Shown in pieces: positions 1 through 8,234 of a DNA stretch of 64,000 bases. The DNA comes from Ectopseudomonas oleovorans. Its GTDB lineage: Bacteria; Pseudomonadota; Gammaproteobacteria; Pseudomonadales; Pseudomonadaceae. Under the pieces are notes generated by a model. That model worked only from the letters and a program-made list of their open reading frames with translations, was not told the DNA's origin and made no database searches. The DNA is taken from the NCBI RefSeq assembly GCF_003052605.1, contig NZ_QASO01000130.1, positions 62,001 through 126,000 of the forward strand, given 5' to 3'. Numbering within the stretch: the first letter of the stretch is position 1; the number at the start of each line of letters is the position of its first letter. The position numbers and the translations under genes were made by a program.

Positions 1-34
1 GGCGTGAAGATGAACAGGCGATGAACCCGTTCTC

Positions 35-901
35 TCAATCCTCGCTGTTACGCAGCGATTTCGGCGACAGACGCAGACTGCGCAGACTGCGCTTGACGCT
101 CTTGAGGTGGTTGACCAGGCTCGGCCCGCGCGCCATGGCCACGCCCATGGCCAGCACATCGATCACCACTAGGTGGGCGATACGCGAGGTCAGCGGGGTG
201 TAGATTTCGGTGTCTTCCTGCACGTCGATGGCCAGGTTGACGGTCGACAGCTCCGCCAGTGGCGTCTGGCTAGGGCACAGGGTGATCAGGCTGGCGCCGG
301 ACTCACGCACCAGGTTGGCGGTGATCAGCAGGTCCTTGGAACGGCCGGACTGAGAGATGCACACCGCCACGTCGCCCGGCTGCAGGGTCACCGCACTCAT
401 CGCCTGCATGTGCGGGTCGGAATAGGCCGCGGCGTTGAGCAGCAGGCGGAAGAACTTGTGCTGAGCGTCGGCAGCCACCGCGCCGGATGCACCGAAACCA
501 TAGAACTCCACGCGCTGCGCGTTGGAGCAGGCGGCGATGGCGCGCTGCAGCGCCTCGGGGTCGAGCTTCTCGCGCACCTCCATCAGCGTATGCAGGGTGG
601 TGTCGAAGATCTTCAGGCTAAAGTCGGCGACCGAGTCATCCTCGTGAATCGCGAACTGACCGAAGCTGGCCCCGGCAGCCAGACTCTGCGCCAGCTTCAG
701 CTTGAGGTCCTGGAAGCCACTGCAACCGATGGCGCGGCAGAAGCGCACGATGGTCGGCTCGCTGATGCCGACGCTGTGCGCCAGTTCGGCCATGGAGCTG
801 TGCATCACCGATGCAGGATCGAGCAAGACGTGATCGGCCACCTTGAGCTCGGACTTGCGCAGCAGGTGGCGCGACTGGGCGATGTGTTGCAACAGATTCA
901 C
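35..901 (-). CDS. MurR/RpiR-family transcriptional regulator, HexR-like
   Basis: The 288-residue protein has an N-terminal RpiR helix-turn-helix (roughly residues 1-75, with SMAELAHSVGISEPTIVRFC as the recognition helix region). A C-terminal SIS sugar-phosphate isomerase-like domain follows (about 120-260, with FYGFGASGAVA and ISQSGRSKDLL). SIS domains in this family bind sugar phosphates; HexR senses 2-keto-3-deoxy-6-phosphogluconate. The gene diverges from zwf and a palindromic operator lies between them, so it probably represses zwf and itself. Because zwf is not followed by pgl-eda, this may be the second HexR-like regulator that Pseudomonas carries beside a second zwf rather than canonical hexR. 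The family call is firm; the choice of paralogue is inference. Confidence 0.9.
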   Translation of the reverse strand: MNLLQHIAQSRHLLRKSELKVADHVLLDPASVMHSSMAELAHSVGISEPTIVRFCRAIGCSGFQDLKLKLAQSLAAGASFGQFAIHEDDSVADFSLKIFDTTLHTLMEVREKLDPEALQRAIAACSNAQRVEFYGFGASGAVAADAQHKFFRLLLNAAAYSDPHMQAMSAVTLQPGDVAVCISQSGRSKDLLITANLVRESGASLITLCPSQTPLAELSTVNLAIDVQEDTEIYTPLTSRIAHLVVIDVLAMGVAMARGPSLVNHLKSVKRSLRSLRLSPKSLRNSED

Positions 902-991
902 TGAGATAGGCTCTATGCAGAAAAGGGTCTACCGCGGCACTCGGCGGGTCATAGCTCGGTTATGATCGGCGGGCGGCGGTTGTAGTGACCT

Positions 992-1006
992 TGTAGTTAT
1001 ACTACA
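992..1006. promoter_or_regulatory. Palindromic operator for the RpiR/HexR-like regulator
   Basis: TGTAGTTATACTACA is an inverted repeat with 6-bp arms and a 3-nt centre, midway between the divergent regulator and zwf. An additional TGTAGT half-site lies at 981-986, exactly 11 bp upstream of the left arm and so on the same helix face. HexR-type operators are A/T-centred palindromes of this kind. The assignment to the adjacent regulator is inferred from position and symmetry. Confidence 0.75.
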
Positions 1007-1151
1007 TAGCTCGCGCTCGCGCACAGCCAAGCCACTGCCAATTCGCTGAACGAACGTTCCGGCAAAGGGGCGCAGCCGATCTTTTCACTGCCTCTTTGCT
1101 GCAAACGCAGGTAGCTTGCAACGGCCTGCCATAACGAGTCGGAGTCTTCCC

Positions 1152-2594
1152 TTGAGCATCCCCTGCGACATGCTGGTCTTCGGTGGTACGGGCGATCTGG
1201 CCCTGCATAAACTGCTGCCAGCGCTTTATCACCTGCATCGCGAAGGACGCCTGCACGCTGATGTGCGCATCCTCGCCCTGGCCCGCAGCAGCCACACCCG
1301 CGAGGCCTACCAGGCCCTGGCCGAGCGTCACTGCCGCGCTCAGGTGGCGCGCGCCGATTTTGCCAACGAGACCTGGGCCAGCTTCGCCGCACGCCTCGAC
1401 TACTTCGCCATGGATGCGGCGCAAAGCGCCGATTTCGGCCGCCTGGCCAAGCGCCTGGGGCGTGATGACGAGCGCGTACGGGTCTATTACCTGGCCACCG
1501 CACCGAGTCTGTTCGAAGCCATCGCAGCGCACCTGGCCAACGCCGGCCTGGCTGGTCCTGCCGCGCGCATCGTGCTGGAAAAACCCATCGGCCACTCGCT
1601 GGAATCGGCCCGCGCGATCAACGCCGCCATCGGCGCCGTGTTCGACGAGGCGCGGGTGTTTCGCATCGACCATTATCTGGGCAAGGAAACCGTGCAGAAC
1701 CTGATGGCGCTGCGCTTCGCCAACGCCCTGTTCGAGCCGGTGTGGCGCGCTGGGCACATCGATCACGTGCAGATCAGCGTGTGCGAAACCCTGGGCGTGG
1801 AAAACCGCGGCGGCTACTACGACAAGGCCGGCGCCATGCGCGACATGATCCAGAATCACCTGCTGCAACTGCTCTGCCTGGTGGCCATGGAGGCGCCGGT
1901 GCGCTTCGACGCCGACGCGGTGCGCAACGAAAAGGTGAAGATCCTCGAAGCGCTGAAACCCATCTCCGGCCTCGACGTGCAGGACAAGACCGTGCGCGGC
2001 CAGTACACCGCCGGCAAGATCGGCGGCCACGACGTGCCCGCCTACTACTTCGAGAAGAACGTCGACAACGACAGTGATACCGAGACCTTCGCCGCCGTGC
2101 AGGTTGAGATCGACAACTGGCGCTGGGCCGGCGTGCCCTTCTACCTGCGCACCGGCAAACGCCTGGCGAAGAAGGCCTCGGAGATTCTGATTCAGTTCAA
2201 GCCCGTGCCGCACCGCCTGTTCAACGATGGCGAAGCCAACCAGTTGCTGATCCGCCTGCAACCGGAAGAGCGCATCAGCCTGCAACTGATGGCCAAGAAC
2301 CCCGGCAAGGGCATGCACCTGAAACCGGTGGAGCTGGACCTCAATCTGGCCAATGCCTTCAACCAGCAACGTCGCTGGGATGCTTACGAGCGCCTACTGC
2401 TCGACGTGATCGAAGGCGACTCGACGCTGTTCATGCGCCGCGACGAAGTGGAGGCGGCCTGGCAATGGGTCGACCCGATCCTGCAGGGCTGGCACCAGCA
2501 CTACCAGAGCCCGCGCCCCTACCCGGCCGGCAGCGATGGGCCGGAACAACTGCAACACCTGCTGGAGCGTCACGGCCGGCATTGGGCGGAGTGA
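1152..2594 (+). CDS. zwf: Glucose-6-phosphate 1-dehydrogenase
   Basis: This enzyme oxidises glucose 6-phosphate to 6-phosphogluconolactone with reduction of NAD(P)+, the entry to the Entner-Doudoroff and oxidative pentose-phosphate routes. The N-terminal dinucleotide fold carries GGTGDLA, and the active-site signature RIDHYLGKE is present near residue 170. The 480-residue length matches the family. I chose the TTG at 1152 because GGAG lies at 1141-1144 with 7-nt spacing and the protein then begins just before the Rossmann strand. An in-frame TTG at 1116 would add 12 residues. No pgl or eda follows; the next gene is convergent. Regulation by the divergent RpiR protein through the 992-1006 operator is likely. 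Confidence 0.92.
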   Translation: MSIPCDMLVFGGTGDLALHKLLPALYHLHREGRLHADVRILALARSSHTREAYQALAERHCRAQVARADFANETWASFAARLDYFAMDAAQSADFGRLAKRLGRDDERVRVYYLATAPSLFEAIAAHLANAGLAGPAARIVLEKPIGHSLESARAINAAIGAVFDEARVFRIDHYLGKETVQNLMALRFANALFEPVWRAGHIDHVQISVCETLGVENRGGYYDKAGAMRDMIQNHLLQLLCLVAMEAPVRFDADAVRNEKVKILEALKPISGLDVQDKTVRGQYTAGKIGGHDVPAYYFEKNVDNDSDTETFAAVQVEIDNWRWAGVPFYLRTGKRLAKKASEILIQFKPVPHRLFNDGEANQLLIRLQPEERISLQLMAKNPGKGMHLKPVELDLNLANAFNQQRRWDAYERLLLDVIEGDSTLFMRRDEVEAAWQWVDPILQGWHQHYQSPRPYPAGSDGPEQLQHLLERHGRHWAE

Positions 2595-2608
2595 TCCGCC
2601 CTGATTAC

Positions 2609-3850
2609 TCAGGCGGGCTTGCGGCGCCCATGCAGCAGCACGACCACCAGCACAAGCATCCCCAACACCCCCGCTCCGACGAACAACCCCTCATACCCCA
2701 ACGCCTTGGCCAGCACCCCGCTGCTGGCCCCGACGAAGCCGGACAGCAGTAACTGCGCCGAGGCCTGCAGGGTGAAGTCGGCGCCTTCGTGTTCGGGGCG
2801 ACACATGCGCATCATCGCGGCGAACAGGGCGACGGTAGACATGCCGTCGGCCACCTGCTCGAACAGCGTCACGGCATAGACCAACCCGGTATTGGCGCCC
2901 TGCCCCACCAGTAAAGCCAGGGCGGCGATACCGATCGCTTGCAGGGCGCCGAACAGGATCAGCGCACGCAGCACGCCGATGCGCGCGTAGAGCAGGCCGC
3001 CGAGCAAGGCGCCGCCGATGCCGGCCAGGCTGCTGATCAGGGTCAGTTGGCCAAGCGCGCCCGTGCTCCAGCCCTGATCCACCAGCATCGGCTTGATCAT
3101 CGGCGAGCCGAGCGAGTCGCCCAATTTGAAGGTCAGTACCACAGCCAGCCACAGCAGCATGCCGGGTTGCGCCAACAGGCCACGGTAGTGATCCAGTAGC
3201 AGGCGCGGGCCGAGGGCGTTTTCAGCCAGAGCGGGCTGGAACGGCAACACGCGGCGCTCGGGAAACAGCCAGATCGGTACGGTCATCAGCAGGATCAGGC
3301 CGGCCACCAGCCCCACAGCCAGGTTCCAGCCCAACGGGTCGATCACCAGCAACAGGCCGCTGCCGCTGACGATCATGCCAACCTTGTAGCCGCCCACCTG
3401 CAGGCTATTGCCCAGGCCACGCCAGCGTTCGGGCAGCAAGCGTACGGTGAGCCCGTCGGTGGCGATGTCCTGGGTCGAGGCCAGCAGGTTGATCAGCAGC
3501 AGCAAACCAAGCAACAACCACAGGCCGGAGCCGAACAGCGTCTGCGGAGCGAGCAGCGCCAGTGCCGCGACACAGGCGATGACGCCGCTTTGCAGCGGCA
3601 GGATCCAGCCACGGTGATGGCCAAGTCGGGGTGAGGCCAGACGATCGATCCAGGGTGCCCACAACACCTTGAGCAGCCAGGGCAGCGCCAATAGTTTGAG
3701 CAGACCGATCAGCGCCAGGTCGACGCCATGCTGGCGCAACAGCACCGGTAGCGAGTGGGCGATCAGACCGGATGGCAAACCCTGAGCACAATAGAGCGAG
3801 GCCAGCAGCACCAGCGTGGCGTTGGACGGGCGAGGTGCAGTGGGCGACAT
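2609..3850 (-). CDS. MFS transporter, RhtX/FptX-like
   Basis: This is a 413-residue, very hydrophobic protein with about 12 predicted membrane segments and the layout of the major facilitator superfamily. The N-terminal region (YCAQGLPSGLIAHSLPVLLR) and the first cytoplasmic loop with WAPWIDR resemble the RhtX/FptX and AmpG-like permeases, which import siderophores or muropeptides. The substrate cannot be told from sequence. It converges on zwf with only 14 bp between stop codons. The ATG at 3850 is preferred; a TTG at 3868 would add six residues. No metal-responsive operator was recognised upstream. Confidence 0.75.
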   Translation of the reverse strand: MSPTAPRPSNATLVLLASLYCAQGLPSGLIAHSLPVLLRQHGVDLALIGLLKLLALPWLLKVLWAPWIDRLASPRLGHHRGWILPLQSGVIACVAALALLAPQTLFGSGLWLLLGLLLLINLLASTQDIATDGLTVRLLPERWRGLGNSLQVGGYKVGMIVSGSGLLLVIDPLGWNLAVGLVAGLILLMTVPIWLFPERRVLPFQPALAENALGPRLLLDHYRGLLAQPGMLLWLAVVLTFKLGDSLGSPMIKPMLVDQGWSTGALGQLTLISSLAGIGGALLGGLLYARIGVLRALILFGALQAIGIAALALLVGQGANTGLVYAVTLFEQVADGMSTVALFAAMMRMCRPEHEGADFTLQASAQLLLSGFVGASSGVLAKALGYEGLFVGAGVLGMLVLVVVLLHGRRKPA

Positions 3851-3936
3851 GACGGGCGCTCGCGGCAAAAGCGCAAGCCTAGTGGTTTGCGCATGCGGGC
3901 GGCAACGAGGCGGTGGTTACAGTTCGTAGCGCGGCG

Positions 3937-4032
3937 AGTCGCGGCTGAAGCCCCTCCCACAAAAGCCTGGCCAGCCCGCGGTCTGGATGCAATCCGGGGC
4001 GCTTCAATCGCGAATGAATTCGCTCCTACACA
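3937..4032. repeat. REP-type repeat
   Basis: The gap between the MFS gene and znuA holds two facing REP-like units: one near 3938-3964 (GCGGCTGAAGCCCCTCCCAC) and one ending in GAATTCGCTCCTACAC near 4017-4034. They match the extragenic palindrome style seen at many other places in this window. No gene is visible here. Confidence 0.7.
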
Positions 4033-4063
4033 GGGCCTGCCGCTGGACTCTCCAATGCGTGTC

Positions 4064-5002
4064 CTACAGGCTATTCAGGCACTCGCTCAGGCCGCCAGCC
4101 AGATTCTCCAGCAGTTGCTCGTAACCGCTGGCGTCGACCGGCAAGGCGCCGCCCAAGGCATCCAGTTCCGCCAGTTTCACCGGCAAGCCTGCGGTCAGGG
4201 TTTCAGCCAGACGCGGGCGCAGCGGCGGTTCGCTGAATACGCAGCTCGGGCCAGCCTGCTGCAGGCGCTCGCGCATGGCAGCGACATGCCGCGCACCCGG
4301 TTGTACCTCGGTCAGCACGCTGAACACGCCGGCGTGCTTGAGGCCGTAGGCAGCCTCGAAATAGTCGAAGGCCTCGTGGAAAACGAAGTACGGCTTGCCT
4401 TGCAAGGCGGCCAGTTGCGGGCGAATACGGCCATCGAGCACATCCAGACGAGCTTCGAAGGCTTTCAGGTTGGCGGCGTAACGCCCGGCATTGGCGGTAT
4501 CCAGCTTGGCCAGGTCTGCCGCCATGCGTGCGGCGATGACCTTGGCGTTGTCTGCTGCCAACCACAAATGAGCATCCAGGCTACCCGGGCGGTGGTCGTG
4601 ATCGTGGCCCAGGTCGTCGCCAGCATGTGCGTGCTCGTGATCATGATCGTCGTGATCGTCTTCCTCATGACTCTCGCCGAAATGACGCAGGGTCATACCG
4701 GGCAGGTCCTGCACGGCTACCTGGGGCTTTTCACGGCTACCCAGCACGCGCGGCAGGAAGGCTTCCATGTCCGGGCCGATCCAGTACAGCAGGTCAGCAT
4801 CACGCACACGCCGTACGTCGGACGGGCGCAACGCATAGTGGTGCGGCGAGGCACCGGGCGGCAGCAGCACCTCGGGTTCGCCAACGCCGTCCTGCACAGC
4901 CGCGGCGATCAGTTGCAGCGGCTTGATACTGGTCAGCACACGCACCTCGGCTTGGGCGCTGGCGACGAAAAGCAGGGTAAAGAGACAGAAAAGACGCAAC
5001 AC
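4064..5002 (-). CDS. znuA: Zinc ABC transporter, periplasmic binding protein
   Basis: The 312-residue protein has a Sec signal peptide (LFCLFTLLFVASAQA, cleavage near residue 18) followed by a cluster A-I metal-binding fold. Characteristic features are the PPGASPHHYALRPSD segment with the first metal histidine, a His/Asp-rich loop (about residues 110-137, DDHDDHDHEHAHAGDDLGHD) typical of ZnuA, and a later FVFHEAFDYFEAAYGL with another ligand histidine. It delivers Zn2+ to ZnuBC. It is transcribed divergently from zur-znuCB across a short A/T-rich gap holding a Zur-box-like sequence. Confidence 0.95.
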   Translation of the reverse strand: MLRLFCLFTLLFVASAQAEVRVLTSIKPLQLIAAAVQDGVGEPEVLLPPGASPHHYALRPSDVRRVRDADLLYWIGPDMEAFLPRVLGSREKPQVAVQDLPGMTLRHFGESHEEDDHDDHDHEHAHAGDDLGHDHDHRPGSLDAHLWLAADNAKVIAARMAADLAKLDTANAGRYAANLKAFEARLDVLDGRIRPQLAALQGKPYFVFHEAFDYFEAAYGLKHAGVFSVLTEVQPGARHVAAMRERLQQAGPSCVFSEPPLRPRLAETLTAGLPVKLAELDALGGALPVDASGYEQLLENLAGGLSECLNSL

Positions 5003-5028
5003 GGGGCATACTCGAATGGCATTGAACA

Positions 5029-5043
5029 GGTAATATAATAACG
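5029..5043. promoter_or_regulatory. Zur-box-like operator between znuA and zur
   Basis: The bottom strand reads CGTTATTATATTACC, close to the gammaproteobacterial Zur consensus TGTTATANTATAACA (GTTAT arm exact, opposite arm ATTAC for ATAAC). It lies in the 66-bp divergent promoter gap, where Zur would control both znuA and zur-znuCB. This is a consensus comparison by eye. Confidence 0.6.
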
Positions 5044-5068
5044 TCTCTCACTCGCTGCGTCCTTGCCC

Positions 5069-5554
5069 ATGACCGACACACCCCTGGCTGCACGCCCTCA
5101 TGACCACTCTCGCTGCGTCAGCCATGCCCTGGCCGAGGCCGAAGCCATCTGCGCGCGCCAGGGCCTGCGCCTGACTGCTCTGCGCAAACGCGTGCTGGAA
5201 CTGGTCTGGGCCAGTCACAAGCCACTCGGCGCCTATGACATCCTCGGCGTATTGAGCGATGAAGACGGTCGCCGCGCGGCGCCGCCCACGGTGTACCGCG
5301 CACTGGATTTCCTGCTGGAAAACGGCCTGGTACACCGCATCGCATCACTTAACGCCTTCGTCGGCTGCAGCCATCCCGAGCACCCGCATCAGGGCCAGTT
5401 CCTAATCTGCCGAGCGTGCCATGCGGCGACCGAACTGGAACAAGCCACCATCAGTCAGGCCATCGTCGACAGTGCAGCCGGCGTCGGCTTCGTCGTCGAG
5501 GGTCAGACCGTGGAAGTCGTCGGCCTGTGCGCCGGCTGCAAGGGCACGGCATGA
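5069..5554 (+). CDS. zur: Zinc uptake regulator Zur (Fur family)
   Basis: This 161-residue Fur-family repressor has an N-terminal winged helix (about 20-90, with LTALRKRVLELVW and PPTVYRALDFLLENGLVHRI) and a C-terminal dimerisation domain. Structural-zinc cysteine pairs are visible as CRAC and a final CAGC. Zn-Zur represses zinc uptake and zinc-sparing genes. The N-terminus MTDTPLAARPHDHSRC is His-containing. ATG 5069 is chosen over the upstream in-frame TTG 5063. Its stop overlaps the znuC start (ATGA), so zur, znuC and znuB are translationally coupled. Confidence 0.93.
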   Translation: MTDTPLAARPHDHSRCVSHALAEAEAICARQGLRLTALRKRVLELVWASHKPLGAYDILGVLSDEDGRRAAPPTVYRALDFLLENGLVHRIASLNAFVGCSHPEHPHQGQFLICRACHAATELEQATISQAIVDSAAGVGFVVEGQTVEVVGLCAGCKGTA

Positions 5555-6339
5555 GCGACGCGCTAATCCGCCTCGACGGCGTCGCTGTCAGCTTCAACGG
5601 CCAGCCGGTGCTGGATAACGTGCAGCTCAGCGTACAGCCCGGCGAGATCGTCACCCTGATCGGCCCCAACGGCGCCGGCAAGACCACCCTGGTGCGCGTG
5701 GTACTCGGCTTGCTCCAACCCGACAGCGGCAACGTGCGCCGAGCGCCGCGCCTGCGCATCGGCTACATGCCGCAAAAACTCCACGTCGACGCGACCCTGC
5801 CGCTCTCGGTGCTGCGTTTCCTGCGCCTGGTGCCTGGGGTGGATCGCAAGCGCGCTCTGGCAGCACTGGCCGAGGTCGGTGCCGAGCAGGTGATCGACAG
5901 CCCGCTGCAGAGCATTTCCGGTGGCGAGATGCAGCGCGTACTGCTGGCCCGCGCCCTGCTGCGCGAGCCGCAGTTGCTGGTGCTCGACGAGCCGGTACAA
6001 GGCGTCGACGTCGCCGGCCAGGCCGAGCTGTATCGGCTGATCTCGCGACTGCGCGAGCGCCATGGCTGCGGCGTGCTGATGGTCTCGCACGATCTGCACC
6101 TGGTGATGAGCGCCACCGATCAGGTGGTCTGCCTCAACCGCCATGTGTGCTGCTCGGGGCACCCGGAGCAGGTCAGCGGCGACCCGGCCTTTATCGAACT
6201 GTTCGGCCAGGACGCCAAGAGCCTGGCCGTCTACCACCACCATCATGACCACGATCACGACCTGCATGGCGGCGTGGTCAAGCCCGGCCTGACCATCCAC
6301 GGCCCGGCTCATGTTCACGGCCCTGGTTGCAAACACTGA
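5551..6339 (+). CDS. znuC: Zinc ABC transporter, ATPase
   Basis: The 262-residue ABC ATPase has Walker A GPNGAGKTT at 38-46, signature SISGGEMQ at 121-128, Walker B LLVLDEP at 142-148 and the H-loop histidine at 180. It powers Zn2+ import with ZnuAB. The start overlaps the zur stop by 4 nt and the stop overlaps the znuB start. The last 35 residues form a His-rich tail (HHHHDHDHD at 229-237, then IHGPAHVHGPGCKH), which could bind zinc on the cytoplasmic side. Confidence 0.95.
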   Translation: MSDALIRLDGVAVSFNGQPVLDNVQLSVQPGEIVTLIGPNGAGKTTLVRVVLGLLQPDSGNVRRAPRLRIGYMPQKLHVDATLPLSVLRFLRLVPGVDRKRALAALAEVGAEQVIDSPLQSISGGEMQRVLLARALLREPQLLVLDEPVQGVDVAGQAELYRLISRLRERHGCGVLMVSHDLHLVMSATDQVVCLNRHVCCSGHPEQVSGDPAFIELFGQDAKSLAVYHHHHDHDHDLHGGVVKPGLTIHGPAHVHGPGCKH

Positions 6340-7127
6340 TGCCCGATTTCCTCCTCAACGCCCTGCTCGCCGGCCTGGCGCTGGCCCTGGTAGCCGGCCC
6401 GCTCGGCTCCTTCGTGGTCTGGCGGCGCATGGCCTATTTTGGCGACACGCTGTCCCACGCGGCCCTGCTCGGCGTGGCGCTGGGCCTGCTGCTCGACGTC
6501 AGCCCGACCCTCACCGTGACCGTCGGCTGCGTGCTGCTCGCCGTGCTGCTGGTGACCCTGCAGCAGCGCCAGCCACTGGCCTCCGACACCCTGCTGGGTA
6601 TCCTCGCCCACAGCACCCTGTCACTGGGCCTGGTGGCGCTGAGCTTCATGCATGACGTGCGCATCGACCTGATGAGCTACCTGTTCGGCGACCTGCTCGC
6701 CGTCAGCCCTACCGATCTGGCCTGGATCATGGGTGGCAGCGCGCTGGTGCTGGCAGTGCTGGCCTGGCTGTGGCGGCCACTGCTGGCGATCACCGTGCAC
6801 GAGGAACTGGCGCGGGTCGAAGGCCTGCCGGTGGCCGCGATTCGCCTGGCGCTGATGCTGCTGATCGCTGTGGTAATCGCCGTGGCGATGAAGATCGTCG
6901 GCGTGCTGCTGATCACTTCCCTGCTAATCATCCCCGCCGCCGCCGCCCAGCGCCACGCACGCACGCCGGAACAGATGGCCGTCGGCGCCAGCTTGCTCGG
7001 CCTGCTGGCGGTGTGTTGCGGCCTGGCGCTGTCTTGGTATCAGGACACACCAGCCGGGCCGTCCATCGTAGTCAGCGCTGCTGCGTTGTTCCTGGCCAGC
7101 TTTGCGCTGCCCAAGCGCAACAGCTGA
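6339..7127 (+). CDS. znuB: Zinc ABC transporter, membrane permease
   Basis: A 262-residue polytopic protein of the ABC-3 (ZnuB/TroC) permease family, with GPLGSFVVWRRMAYFGDTLSHAALLGVALG near the N-terminus as the family's hallmark segment. About seven to eight membrane helices are evident. It forms the Zn2+ channel with ZnuC. Its ATG overlaps the znuC stop (TGATG), so it is the third gene of zur-znuC-znuB. Confidence 0.95.
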   Translation: MPDFLLNALLAGLALALVAGPLGSFVVWRRMAYFGDTLSHAALLGVALGLLLDVSPTLTVTVGCVLLAVLLVTLQQRQPLASDTLLGILAHSTLSLGLVALSFMHDVRIDLMSYLFGDLLAVSPTDLAWIMGGSALVLAVLAWLWRPLLAITVHEELARVEGLPVAAIRLALMLLIAVVIAVAMKIVGVLLITSLLIIPAAAAQRHARTPEQMAVGASLLGLLAVCCGLALSWYQDTPAGPSIVVSAAALFLASFALPKRNS

Positions 7128-7216
7128 TGGCGCGCTCTGCGTAGCCGATCAAGATGAAATCAGCGGTACGAACCTGTATGATTGCGCGTTTTTTGCACAA
7201 TTCGAGACGCGTAGTT

Positions 7217-8062
7217 ATGAAGTCGTTCGCTTTTCGTGGTCTTCCGCTTATTCTGGTTCTACTTCTGGCCGGTTGCCAGAACACCCAGCAGCACAGCGTG
7301 CCGCCGGTCGATGATCTGGTCATCGCCTTCCGCCAGCTCGACCTGAGCCTGGCCGAAGAGCGTCTCGACGATGCGCGCAGCCAGCTCAGCGCGCTGCAGC
7401 AACGCGCCAGCCGCGACACACGCCTGGAGCAGTACCAGCGCCAGCTGGCCGAGGCCTATATGGAACAGGGCCGCGAAGCACTGCAGCAGGGCGACCTGGA
7501 TCGCGCCGCGCAGTCCTTGGGCCAGGCCCGCAGCCTGATGCCACAGGCGCCGGCTCTGAGTCACGACCTCAACCAGGCCATCGACAGCGCACGCACGGCA
7601 CGCCAGACGGCCGCCGAACAACAGGCGCGCGATGCTGCCGCCAAGCTCGATGCCGAGCGCCAGGAACAACTGCGTCAGCAGCGCCTGGCCAGTGAGCACC
7701 AGGCTGCAGCCAAGGTAGCAACGGCTCAGGCAGCGGCGAGCCAGCCGGCCCCCGTGGTCGAGAGCACACCTAAAGCACGTCTGATCGACCCAAGCGCCGC
7801 CACCAGCGTCGTGGCGTTGCCTATGCTGGACAGCCAGGACAACGAAAACCTGCGCCGCCTGCTCGACGGCGTCGCCGCCGACGTGGTGACCTTTCGCTGT
7901 GCGGTGCGCATCGAAGTGCGCGAGGCCAAGGATTACCCCTGGGTCGCGGCGCTGCTCTCGGCGCGGATCAAGAAGCTCGACCCGAGCTTCCGTCCGCAGT
8001 TGAGCCAGAAGATCGCGCCACAACAGGTACCGCGCCTGCTGTTGAGCCCAAAGCGCAACTGA
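7217..8062 (+). CDS. Lipoprotein with helical repeat region, function unknown
   Basis: The 281-residue protein begins with a lipoprotein signal (MKSFAFRGLPLILVLLLAGC, lipobox LAGC with Cys20). A long Gln/Ala/Arg-rich helical region follows (about 40-190) with TPR-like pairs, such as YMEQGREALQQGDLDRAAQSLGQA, and coiled-coil character. A C-terminal globular part ends in PRLLLSPKRN. The ATG at 7217 is chosen because the lipobox then falls at the right distance; an earlier in-frame start would place 21 charged residues before it. It lies between the znu and met operons, as in related Pseudomonas. The role is not known, although anchoring in an envelope membrane is likely. Confidence 0.8.
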   Translation: MKSFAFRGLPLILVLLLAGCQNTQQHSVPPVDDLVIAFRQLDLSLAEERLDDARSQLSALQQRASRDTRLEQYQRQLAEAYMEQGREALQQGDLDRAAQSLGQARSLMPQAPALSHDLNQAIDSARTARQTAAEQQARDAAAKLDAERQEQLRQQRLASEHQAAAKVATAQAAASQPAPVVESTPKARLIDPSAATSVVALPMLDSQDNENLRRLLDGVAADVVTFRCAVRIEVREAKDYPWVAALLSARIKKLDPSFRPQLSQKIAPQQVPRLLLSPKRN

Positions 8063-8234
8063 TGTCTGTCGCTTATCGGTAATGCCATTTTGTAATAACC
8101 ATAGGCCAACAAAGATTTTCTCGGCCTAAACACCGCCGGGTAAACTAGCGCCCTTTTGCGCCCCACCCGGCGCCCGAAGGCCGGCCCCTTCCACCTGGGG
8201 GCCCACCCTTGAACATACCCAAAAGGTCGTTCGC
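8063..8234 (+). other. Leader region upstream of metN
   Basis: The 172-bp gap contains a short inverted repeat (TAGGCC at 8102-8107, GGCCTA at 8123-8128) and a GC-rich stretch able to fold (about 8155-8205). I recognise no known riboswitch class or MetJ-type box. The metNIQ promoter is presumably here. Confidence 0.35.

Noticed and set aside
8063..8234. A SAM or methionine riboswitch before metN
   Set aside because: I could not find the conserved core of any SAM riboswitch class; only short GC-rich pairing is visible.
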